Assembly (NCBI GenBank): GCA_030156465.1
Contig: JASGMO010000022.1
Coordinates: 1 to 9,344 of the forward strand
DNA from: Patescibacteria group bacterium
GTDB lineage: Bacteria > Patescibacteriota > Minisyncoccia > Minisyncoccales > Minisyncoccaceae
DNA: 9,344 nucleotides
Reading direction: 5' to 3'
The stretch's first letter is position 1. Each line of letters begins with the position of its first letter. The position numbers were made by a program, and so were the translations under genes. Of the stretch, positions 1-5,843 are shown piece after piece. The notes under the pieces are model-generated. The model saw nothing but the letters and a program-made list of their open reading frames with translations, searched no databases and was not told where the DNA came from.

Positions 1-16
1 AAAACAGTACAATTTA

Positions 17-45
17 TTGACATACAAAAATTAAAAAGCTAAAAT
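17..45 (+). promoter_or_regulatory. Sigma70-type promoter of the first operon
   Basis: A perfect TTGACA (17-22) is followed after exactly 17 bases by TAAAAT (40-45), one mismatch from the consensus -10. The expected start of transcription, about 7 bases downstream, falls on or next to the ATG at 52. No Shine-Dalgarno sequence precedes that ATG, so the message is probably leaderless. Confidence 0.75.
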
Positions 46-51
46 TAATCA

Positions 52-300
52 ATGGACAAACAAAAAATATTAATTATCTTTTTATTTCTAGTAATAATTG
101 CTTTTTCAATATATACAGCGAAGAATTTTTTTGATTCATATACAAAATCTATTTTTGATATGAGCTATTCCAAGGGCTACACAGATGCAGTTAACGATTT
201 AATTAAGTCAGCAGAAGATGAAAGTTGCGAAGTTTTTTCTGTGTATAATAATGACAAAGAAGTTAACTTAATAAATATAGATTGTCTATATGAAGAATAA
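52..300 (+). CDS. Small single-pass membrane protein, unknown function
   Basis: This 82-residue protein is not recognised. It has a short charged start (MDKQK), one hydrophobic segment at about residues 5-23, and then a polar acidic tail of about 55 residues. The tail holds two cysteines (residues 59 and 78) that could pair if it faces outward. The ATG is chosen because the promoter at 17-45 places the transcript start at this codon, which implies a leaderless message. The gene overlaps the next one by 11 bases (290-300), indicating translational coupling in an operon with the membrane protein at 290 and the secreted protein at 675. It could be an anchor or accessory subunit for that surface protein, but nothing in the sequence proves this. 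Confidence 0.65.
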   Translation: MDKQKILIIFLFLVIIAFSIYTAKNFFDSYTKSIFDMSYSKGYTDAVNDLIKSAEDESCEVFSVYNNDKEVNLINIDCLYEE

Positions 301-661
301 AAAAGAATCACTTAAAAACATCTTAAAGGAAAGAAGAAGAGAAATAATTACCGTGGCATTGTTGGCCTTGGTATTAGTTCTTCTTCTTTTTTTTATCAAC
401 AGGGAACCAACAAGCAACCAAGGAGAAGATCAAAAACAAGTAGAAAAAGACATAATTGTCCAGCAAGAAATTGAGAGCATTAATCAATTAAGGCAAATTG
501 CTAATGCAAAAAACACTGAAGAAGAAATGCAGTCACAAATGAATGACATTAATCAAAAAAGGGATTCAGCTCCTAAGGTTACCGATACAGATGAGGAGGT
601 AAGAAAACAGATAGAGGAGATTAATAAATTAAGACAAGAAAAAGAGCAAAAAGAGAGGTAA
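290..661 (+). CDS. Single-pass membrane protein with INxLRQ-type repeats
   Basis: This 123-residue protein starts with a basic cytoplasmic-type stretch (residues 3-18), has one membrane segment at about 20-37, and ends in a highly charged helical tail. The tail carries three spaced copies of a short motif: QEIESINQLRQ (59-69), SQMNDINQKRD (82-92) and KQIEEINKLRQ (106-116). The spacing is about 23-24 residues, so each unit is likely a helix with the same face exposed. From memory, similar IxxLNxLR repeats recur in small membrane proteins of Patescibacteria; their function is unknown to me. The start overlaps the upstream gene by 11 bases, and the secreted protein at 675 begins 13 bases after the stop, so it is the middle gene of the operon. 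Confidence 0.7.
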   Translation: MKNKKESLKNILKERRREIITVALLALVLVLLLFFINREPTSNQGEDQKQVEKDIIVQQEIESINQLRQIANAKNTEEEMQSQMNDINQKRDSAPKVTDTDEEVRKQIEEINKLRQEKEQKER

Positions 662-662
662 A

Positions 663-668
663 AAGGAG
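663..668 (+). promoter_or_regulatory. Shine-Dalgarno site of the secreted repeat protein
   Basis: AAGGAG lies 6 bases before the ATG at 675. It is the only clear ribosome binding site I saw before a gene in this window, and it supports the chosen start. Confidence 0.7.
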
Positions 669-674
669 AAATAA

Positions 675-1874
675 ATGGAACAAAAGATTGGACACAAAAA
701 AGAAGCTAGCTCAAAAAAGAAATATACCTTATGTTTTCTCCTAAGTTTTTTTTGCTTATTTAGTTTAGTTGACATTGCCTTAGCGGTGGAGGGAGACATT
801 ACTGGCTATGCCTGGTCAGATAACATTGGTTGGGTCAGTTTTAGTTGTGCTAATGATAGTAGTTGTGCAACGAGCAATTACGGAGTGAATATCGGAGCAG
901 ATAATGTATTGACTGGCTATGCCTGGTCAGATAATATTGGTTGGATAAGCTTTAATAGTAGTGACCTGATAGGGTGCCCAAGTGGAACATGCAATGCTAG
1001 TCTTGTAAATAATAAAATTATTGGTTGGGCAAAGCAAATCAATGATAGTGAAACTGGTTGGATTAAATTGGGGCCGATTGATATAGCGGGGACAGATTAT
1101 GGAGTAACAGTTACAGGGGAAGATGTTACTGGCTATGCCTGGTCAGATGTTTTTGGTTGGTTGAGTTTTAATTGTGCTAATGATAGTAGTTGTGCAACAA
1201 GTAATTATGCTGTAGTGTATGACTCACCAGCTGCTATTGTTACAAACCTTAACGCTGATGTAAGCTATTGTGATCATGATAGCCAAGTTACAGTCAATGA
1301 TGGATTGGGCGTTGTTTTCAGTTGGGACTTTGTAAGTGATTATTCTCAAAGAGGATATGATCTTGAGGTAGCAACAAACGCTGAGTTTACTTCTGCCTTT
1401 AGCACAACAGCAACCACATCATCTTCATCATATATTCTAAATCTAGAGGGTTCTGGTTGGAATGGAGAGCAACTAGATTGGGGTGCAACATATTATTGGA
1501 GAGTTAAAGCAAGGAATATTGCCGGAAGTTCTTCTTCGTGGGAAGAAGGAACGTTTACGGTAGCTCAAACGCATGGCTCTCCGTGGGTGAAAATTGAACA
1601 TTCTCCCGAGAAGATATTAGTAGAAAGACCAATCACCTTTGACGGAAGCACTTCGGTTGTGTATGACGCAAGCACGCCAACATATTATTGGACATTTGAA
1701 GGAGGGGACCCTGCAACATCAACAGAGGCAGAAGAAGTTGTCACCTTTAATATTGACAGTGACTTTACAACAACACTGAAGGTGACTGACGGAACAGGAT
1801 ATTATTGTGAAAAGGTGTATTCAAACTTAGTTGAGGTGTTCAAGCCAATATGGAGAGATGTTTCGCCGTTTTGA
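675..1874 (+). CDS. Secreted surface protein with GYAWSDNIGW repeats and Ig/PKD-like domains
   Basis: This 399-residue protein has a basic N-terminus (KKEASSKKK, residues 8-16), a hydrophobic signal segment at about 18-35, and a likely cleavage site after ALA (35-37). Three copies of the GYAWSDxxGW motif follow (44-53, 81-90, 153-162), plus a looser GWAKQINDSETGW (117-129). The first and third repeats each carry a CANDSSCATSNY cysteine pair (58-69, 167-178). Residues about 185-297 look like a fibronectin-III/Ig-like domain (TYYWRVKARN at 272-281). Residues about 303-388 look like a PKD-type domain (ITFDGSTS, YYWTFEGGDP). The protein ends in PIWRDVSPF. This architecture is typical of Patescibacteria exported proteins of unknown role, possibly adhesive. 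It has a good ribosome binding site and an intrinsic terminator after the stop, making it the last gene of its operon. Confidence 0.85.
   Translation: MEQKIGHKKEASSKKKYTLCFLLSFFCLFSLVDIALAVEGDITGYAWSDNIGWVSFSCANDSSCATSNYGVNIGADNVLTGYAWSDNIGWISFNSSDLIGCPSGTCNASLVNNKIIGWAKQINDSETGWIKLGPIDIAGTDYGVTVTGEDVTGYAWSDVFGWLSFNCANDSSCATSNYAVVYDSPAAIVTNLNADVSYCDHDSQVTVNDGLGVVFSWDFVSDYSQRGYDLEVATNAEFTSAFSTTATTSSSSYILNLEGSGWNGEQLDWGATYYWRVKARNIAGSSSSWEEGTFTVAQTHGSPWVKIEHSPEKILVERPITFDGSTSVVYDASTPTYYWTFEGGDPATSTEAEEVVTFNIDSDFTTTLKVTDGTGYYCEKVYSNLVEVFKPIWRDVSPF
801..1209 (+). repeat. Intragenic DNA repeats encoding GYAWSDxxGW units
   Basis: The same 20 bases (actggctatgcctggtcaga) occur at 801-820, 912-931 and 1128-1147. 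A longer near-identical block occurs at 837-882 and 1164-1209, differing mainly at synonymous or near-synonymous positions. Identity at the DNA level, not only the protein level, points to fairly recent duplication or gene conversion within the gene. Confidence 0.9.
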
Positions 1875-1887
1875 TAGATAAACAATG

Positions 1888-1914
1888 AAGCCCTTGCTAC
1901 GGCAAGGGTTTTTT
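1888..1914 (+). terminator. Rho-independent terminator of the first operon
   Basis: CCCTTGC (1891-1897) and GCAAGGG (1902-1908) form a 7-bp stem with a TACG loop, followed by TTTTTT (1909-1914). It lies 17 bases after the stop at 1874. Confidence 0.9.
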
Positions 1915-1956
1915 GTTATGATAATTAGTATAAAGATTAACATTGAATTTTTGGTA

Positions 1957-1962
1957 TATAAT
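1957..1962 (+). promoter_or_regulatory. Possible -10 box for rny
   Basis: A perfect TATAAT lies 87 bases before the rny start. No convincing -35 sits at the right distance. TTGAAT (1943-1948) paired with GATAAA (1967-1972) is an alternative. Some promoter is expected here because a strong terminator precedes it. Confidence 0.4.
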
Positions 1963-2048
1963 CTTAGATAAAAATCAAGAACCTTGAAATTAGAATATTG
2001 ATACAGAATCACACGATTATTTTTGTGCCAAATTTTCATATTAAAAAT

Positions 2049-3578
2049 ATGGAAACACAAACAATCATAATAGTAGTGGCAATAGCGCTATTATTAGGTG
2101 GAGTGGTTGGATACTATATCCGACAATCTATTGCAAGAAAGCGTGCTGGGACGATTGAGGCAGAGCTTAGTAAGAAAATAGCTCAAACTAAAGAGACAGC
2201 AGAAGAGATAATGGCTAAGGCAAAGCAAAAGGCAGAAGAGATAGAGAAAAAAGCATCAGAGGACTTAGAAGAAAGGCAAAAGATAGTGATAAAGGCAGAG
2301 AATCGTTTGTTTAAGAGAGAAGAAGAGGTTGATGACAAGCAGAAAGAAGTAGCTACAAAGGAAAAAGAAGCAAATGAAAGAATAGAAAAGTTAAGAGAAA
2401 TTAAAACAGAAATAGAGGCCAAGAAATCAGAAATTATTGCTAAGTTAGAAAAAATTGCTGGACTAAGCAGAGAACAAGCTAAAGAAGAGTTGCTAGAAAG
2501 AGCAGAAAAAGAGTATGACGCAGAGGTACTAGAGAGGATAAGAAAGCTTGAAGAAAAAGGTGTTGAGCAATATGAGAGAAAAGCTAAGGGAATTATTGCA
2601 TCAGCAGTACAAACCTATGCTTTATCACAAGCTCAAGAAATCATGACTTCTTCGGTGGTATTGCCAACAGAAGAACTCAAAGGAAGAATTATTGGAAAAG
2701 AAGGAAGAAACATTCGCGCCTTTGAAAAAGTAGCAGGAGTTGAATTAATTGTTGATGAAACACCTGGTATGGTAATCATTTCAAGCTTTAATCCAGTAAG
2801 GCGGGAGATTGCTAAGATAACACTGGAGAAATTATTAAGAGATGGCAGGATTCAGCCAGCAAGAATAGAGCAAGAAATAGAAAAAGCTGAAGAAGAGATT
2901 AACAAGAAGATAAAAGAAGCAGGGGAAGCAGCAGTATATGAGGCAGGAGTATTGGATTTACCAGAAAAGTTAATACACTTGCTGGGACGACTTCAATACA
3001 GAACAAGTTATGGTCAAAATGTATTAAGTCACTCTCTAGAAGTAGCTCATTTAGCTAGCGCAATTGCTTCAGAAATTGGCTTAAACGCATCTCTTGCCAA
3101 AAAAGCAGGATTATTGCATGATATTGGAAAAGCCCTTGACTACAAGATAGAAGGGTCTCATACTGATATTGGTGGTAAGATTTTAGAGAAATTTAACATT
3201 GATCCCGCTATAATATCAGCAGTAAAATCACATCACGAAGAATATCCTTACGAAAGTTTAGAAGCGATGGTTGTGCAAGCAGCTGATCAAATATCAGGGG
3301 CTAGACCAGGAGCAAGAAAAGATAGTATTGAAAACTATCTAAAGCGACTAGAGGACTTAGAAGACATTGCTAATTCCTTTAATGGGGTAGAGAAGTCATT
3401 TGCAATACAAGGAGGGAGAGAATTAAGAATCTTTGTAAAGCCAAAAGAGATAGATGATTTAACAGCACACAAGCTAGCACGGGAAGTAGCTCAAAAGGTT
3501 CAAAACGAGCTAAAGTATCCGGGGGAGATAAAGGTGGTGCTGATAAGAGAATCAAGAGTAATAGAGTATGCTAAATAA
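2049..3578 (+). CDS. rny: Ribonuclease Y, membrane-anchored endoribonuclease
   Basis: RNase Y starts bulk mRNA decay by endonucleolytic cleavage at the inner face of the membrane. From this start the protein has 509 residues, the usual family length. Residues about 5-23 form the N-terminal membrane anchor, and about 30-190 are a charged coiled coil rich in E, K and A. A KH RNA-binding domain has its GRIIGKEGRNIR loop at 212-223. An HD phosphohydrolase domain follows, with the metal-binding HD in LLHDIGK (His357, Asp358), an upstream histidine in LSHSLEVAHL, and SHHEEYP near 394. It ends VIEYAK, as family members do. An in-frame ATG at 1998 would add 17 polar residues before the anchor; 2049 is preferred because METQTIIIVV matches the family start. 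HU follows 35 bases downstream. Confidence 0.97.
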   Translation: METQTIIIVVAIALLLGGVVGYYIRQSIARKRAGTIEAELSKKIAQTKETAEEIMAKAKQKAEEIEKKASEDLEERQKIVIKAENRLFKREEEVDDKQKEVATKEKEANERIEKLREIKTEIEAKKSEIIAKLEKIAGLSREQAKEELLERAEKEYDAEVLERIRKLEEKGVEQYERKAKGIIASAVQTYALSQAQEIMTSSVVLPTEELKGRIIGKEGRNIRAFEKVAGVELIVDETPGMVIISSFNPVRREIAKITLEKLLRDGRIQPARIEQEIEKAEEEINKKIKEAGEAAVYEAGVLDLPEKLIHLLGRLQYRTSYGQNVLSHSLEVAHLASAIASEIGLNASLAKKAGLLHDIGKALDYKIEGSHTDIGGKILEKFNIDPAIISAVKSHHEEYPYESLEAMVVQAADQISGARPGARKDSIENYLKRLEDLEDIANSFNGVEKSFAIQGGRELRIFVKPKEIDDLTAHKLAREVAQKVQNELKYPGEIKVVLIRESRVIEYAK

Positions 3579-3581
3579 AGG

Positions 3582-3610
3582 TCGAAATAAAATATATAAT
3601 AATATATACT
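3582..3610 (+). promoter_or_regulatory. Probable promoter immediately upstream of the HU gene
   Basis: TATAAT (3595-3600) lies 13 bases before the HU ATG and would give a leader of about 7 bases. A second candidate, TCGAAA (3582-3587) with 17-base spacing to TATACT (3605-3610), would start transcription at the ATG itself. There is no Shine-Dalgarno sequence. Read-through from rny is also possible, because there is no terminator between the genes. Confidence 0.45.
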
Positions 3611-3613
3611 AAT

Positions 3614-3886
3614 ATGACAAAAGAAGACATTATTGAAGCAATAGTTAAAAAAACAGCTATTTCAAAAAAAGATGCCTCAGAAGCATTAGCTACAGTTCTA
3701 GAAGAAATCACAAAAACATTATCTAAAGGAGGAGATGTTACTCTAACCGGCTTTGGAACATTCAAGGTTGGTAAAAGAGCAGCCAGAGAGGGAAGAAACC
3801 CTAAGACAGGAGAAAAAATCAAGATACCTGCAATGAAGACGCCAAAGTTTAAGGCAGGAAAAGGATTGAAAGACGCTGTTAGATAA
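3614..3886 (+). CDS. hup: HU family histone-like DNA-binding protein
   Basis: At 90 residues this is the standard size for HU. HU dimers bind and bend DNA with little sequence specificity, compact the nucleoid and assist recombination and replication. The family features are present: an N-terminal helical dimerisation part (MTKEDIIEAI onward), GFGTF at 46-50, and the DNA-gripping beta arm RNPKTGEKIKI (61-71) with the intercalating proline at residue 63. The C-terminal helix ends in GKGLKDAVR. IHF is less likely because the protein stands alone and shows no IHF-specific signature that I can see. An intrinsic terminator begins 4 bases after the stop. Confidence 0.96.
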   Translation: MTKEDIIEAIVKKTAISKKDASEALATVLEEITKTLSKGGDVTLTGFGTFKVGKRAAREGRNPKTGEKIKIPAMKTPKFKAGKGLKDAVR

Positions 3887-3889
3887 ATT

Positions 3890-3930
3890 AAAGAAAAAGC
3901 AAGACCACCTACATGGTGGCTTTTTCTTTT
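3890..3930 (+). terminator. Intrinsic terminator after the HU gene
   Basis: The inner stem is CCACC (3905-3909) / GGTGG (3915-3919) with loop TACAT. The outer stem is AAAGAAAAAG (3890-3899) / CTTTTTCTTT (3920-3929), with a 5-base bulge on the left side. The right arm doubles as the U tract. The A-rich left arm means it might also stop transcription arriving on the minus strand from the transposase remnant. Confidence 0.85.
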
Positions 3931-3939
3931 GTTAAAATT

Positions 3940-4164
3940 TCAATTAATTAAAATTGTTGACAAAAATTTAGGATAATCTTGAGGTATGTTTTTAAACAAT
4001 TCTTCTTTGGCTTTCTTTCTTAAAGAGAAATACCGGAAACGATTCAAGACTTCATTAATCCATTGATACATTTCCTTCTTTGAATTTGCTCTTAACTTGA
4101 GATTCGAATCAAGCTTCACAAATTCCCTAACTTGTTTTAAACTAACTATGTGTGAGTCATTCAT
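3940..4164 (-). pseudogene. N-terminal remnant of an integrase-type transposase
   Basis: The minus strand encodes about 74 residues from the ATG at 4164; an in-frame ATG at 4176 would add 4. The stretch MNDSHIVSLKQVREFV, then KKEMYQWINEVLNRF and RYFSLRKKAKEEL, matches my memory of the helical N-terminus of transposases common in Patescibacteria, which normally run past 300 residues and carry an integrase core. Here the similarity fades after KKAKEELFKNI. The reading frame then stops beside the HU terminator, with no room for the DDE core. It is therefore a truncated, probably dead copy. No activity is expected. A small stand-alone DNA-binding protein is the alternative. Confidence 0.6.
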
Positions 4165-4210
4165 TTGTAGTGTCATACATCAATCATGTCTGATTCACAC
4201 TTTTTTGCAA

Positions 4211-4283
4211 GATGGGCATGATTTCATGCTCATTTTGCGTTAGAAAGCGTTCCTCGCTTCATGCTCATGTTGTATTGGACAAC
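4211..4283. repeat. Repeat-rich flank of the transposase remnant, possible IS end
   Basis: Several short structures are packed here. There is an imperfect hairpin ATGGGCATGA / TCATGCTCAT (4212-4233). A 15-base direct repeat TTCATGCTCATKTTG occurs at 4223-4237 and 4258-4272 with one mismatch. A small inverted repeat GTTGT / ACAAC spans 4269-4283. The position just upstream of the transposase start fits the terminal region of an insertion sequence. The matching other end is not visible, in line with a truncated element. Confidence 0.45.
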
Positions 4284-4291
4284 TCTAGGTA

Positions 4292-4319
4292 TTGACAGAA
4301 TATTCTAATAAGATAAAAT
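4292..4319 (+). promoter_or_regulatory. Promoter of the surface-protein operon
   Basis: TTGACA (4292-4297) and TAAAAT (4314-4319) are separated by 16 bases. This is nearly the same promoter type as at 17-45. Transcription would start near 4326, about 30 bases before the ATG at 4357. It begins 9 bases after the presumed IS-end repeats, so the promoter may have been delivered or brought close by the element. Confidence 0.7.
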
Positions 4320-4356
4320 TAAGATAATAATATAGAATAGATAGTAAAACAAAAAA

Positions 4357-5121
4357 ATGAACAAAAATACATATCTTATCGTTTCATTATTTTTCTTAGC
4401 AACTATTTTTACTTCTTACTATTTTGTATCAGCTGCTCCAGTAGGTACTCCCAACCCGGGGCACTCATGGGCAGAGATGCAATGTAGTGCTGATAGTGTT
4501 TGCGTAGACACTTCATTAAATAAGGTAGGAGTAGGAACAAATAGTCCTGCTGCAAAGTTGCATGTTATTGGTAACATAATAGCGAATAATCCAACTGAGA
4601 ATAATCATGTAGCGACCAAAGCATACGTTGATAATGCTGTATCTAGTTCAGGATCTAACTGGACATTAAGTGGAACAAATATTTACAACTCTAACAGTGG
4701 CAATGTAGGAATAGGAACAAATAATCCCACTGAAAAGCTTCATGTTACTGGAAATGTTTACACTAGTGGAAATGCTACTGTCGGTGGAAATGTAACAGCC
4801 ACAGCATATTACTATACATCAGATATTAGACTAAAGGATAATATTAATCCCTTGACTGATAGTTTATCTAAGATATTAAAACTAAATGGTATTTCATATA
4901 CCTTACAAAATACTAAGGAAGACATGCTTGGTTTTTCTGCTCAAGAGCTTCAGAAGATATATCCTGAGTTAGTTAAAGTTGGCAATGATGGTTATTTATC
5001 AATTGATGGAGCAGGACTAATCGCACCACTCGTTGAAGCAATCAAAGAACAGCAAACAATGATTGAATCACAACAAAAGGAAATTAACGAATTAAAAGAT
5101 ATAATTAATAATTTAGAATAA
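4357..5121 (+). CDS. Secreted tail-fibre-like protein with C-terminal S74 chaperone domain
   Basis: This 254-residue protein has a signal peptide (hydrophobic 5-25, likely cleavage after VSA at 26). It carries two tail-fibre-type repeats, VGVGTNSPAAKLHVIGN (57-73) and VGIGTNNPTEKLHVTGN (117-133), with an ATKAYVDNAV motif between them (86-95). The C-terminus from about residue 152 is a peptidase S74 / intramolecular chaperone domain. It opens with TSDIRLKDNI (154-163), containing the Ser155 and Lys160 expected of the self-cleaving dyad, and continues through SLSKILKLNGISY and GFSAQELQKIYPEL. In phage tail spikes this domain drives trimerisation of a beta fibre and then cuts itself off. The last 25 residues are a coiled coil. 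The gene lacks a Shine-Dalgarno sequence; the next gene starts 2 bases after its stop. A trimeric surface fibre is the likely product. Confidence 0.85.
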   Translation: MNKNTYLIVSLFFLATIFTSYYFVSAAPVGTPNPGHSWAEMQCSADSVCVDTSLNKVGVGTNSPAAKLHVIGNIIANNPTENNHVATKAYVDNAVSSSGSNWTLSGTNIYNSNSGNVGIGTNNPTEKLHVTGNVYTSGNATVGGNVTATAYYYTSDIRLKDNINPLTDSLSKILKLNGISYTLQNTKEDMLGFSAQELQKIYPELVKVGNDGYLSIDGAGLIAPLVEAIKEQQTMIESQQKEINELKDIINNLE

Positions 5122-5123
5122 AG

Positions 5124-5834
5124 ATGAAGAATAAGAATACTTTAATAATCGTTGTTGTATTGGTTGTTGTTCTCATTGGAATACTTGTCTTTTTGAACTC
5201 AAATGGACAACAAGGTAACCAATCTCAAGAACAAGAAGAAGCCAATTTAACACTAGAAGAGACTATCACTAAAGATGTGCTTCATGTAGAGACTGACCTT
5301 GAGACTCTAACAGTAGAACCCAAACCCTTCACCGAAGATCAATTGTCAATAATTAATCAAATTAATACCTCAGAGGATTTAATAAACTACATTAATTCAA
5401 ATATATCAATAACTCCTAAGGTAGATTTACTGATAAAGCAACCATCAGTTACATTGTCAGATCTTGAAGGGAATAAAAGTGATGTCGCTGTCCTTATTAA
5501 TGAAATATTTAGACAAAAAGGAATGTCTTCCAGTGTTTTACTATACACCTACACTGATGGCAATCAAAAACAAGCAGAAGTAATCGTTCCTTTTAGAGAT
5601 GTAGATGAGCCACGATACATTTTCTTTGAGGATGATAAGGTTAATATGAAGCACCATGGTTGGTCATATGCAGAGATGTTTGCTGCAGAAGAATCAAGAA
5701 CAGGGCGTAAAATGACAGAATACTGTGTTATGGACGTTTCTACTGGATACATGGAACCAATAGAGTGTTCTCCCAGGGAAGAGGAACCAAGGAAACATTA
5801 TTTTATTGAAGAAGACGAAGTAATTAATGAATAA
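5124..5834 (+). CDS. Membrane-anchored protein, possible degenerate transglutaminase-like fold
   Basis: This 236-residue protein has one N-terminal membrane segment (6-24), a Q/E-rich linker to about residue 70, and then a globular exported domain. Residues 114-169 (LEGNKSDVAVLINEIFRQKG followed by two beta-strand-like runs) have the layout of a transglutaminase-like core, where a Cys-bearing helix is followed by a His strand. The expected cysteine position reads Ser119 and no clear catalytic His follows, so an enzymatic role is doubtful. Two later cysteines (201, 215) and an acidic tail complete the protein. The fold assignment is weak. It sits 2 bases after the S74 gene and 9 bases before the FISUMP gene, so all three are co-transcribed. 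An assembly or anchoring role for the operon's surface proteins is inference. Confidence 0.75.
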   Translation: MKNKNTLIIVVVLVVVLIGILVFLNSNGQQGNQSQEQEEANLTLEETITKDVLHVETDLETLTVEPKPFTEDQLSIINQINTSEDLINYINSNISITPKVDLLIKQPSVTLSDLEGNKSDVAVLINEIFRQKGMSSSVLLYTYTDGNQKQAEVIVPFRDVDEPRYIFFEDDKVNMKHHGWSYAEMFAAEESRTGRKMTEYCVMDVSTGYMEPIECSPREEEPRKHYFIEEDEVINE

Positions 5835-5843
5835 TTAAAACTT

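Noticed and set aside
1827..2060. Minus-strand frame of 77 codons over the end of the first operon
   Set aside because: It runs across the terminator hairpin and the rny promoter region, has no start signals, and resembles no protein I know.
2183..2422. Minus-strand serine/phenylalanine-rich frame inside rny
   Set aside because: It is the reverse complement of the E/K-rich coiled coil. Such shadows are expected there.
3571..3822. Minus-strand frame covering the HU gene
   Set aside because: It is antisense to a clear HU gene and shows no features of its own.
3957..3977. TTGACA at 3957 with GATAAT at 3972 as a plus-strand promoter
   Set aside because: The spacing is only 9 bases and no gene follows on that strand before 4357.
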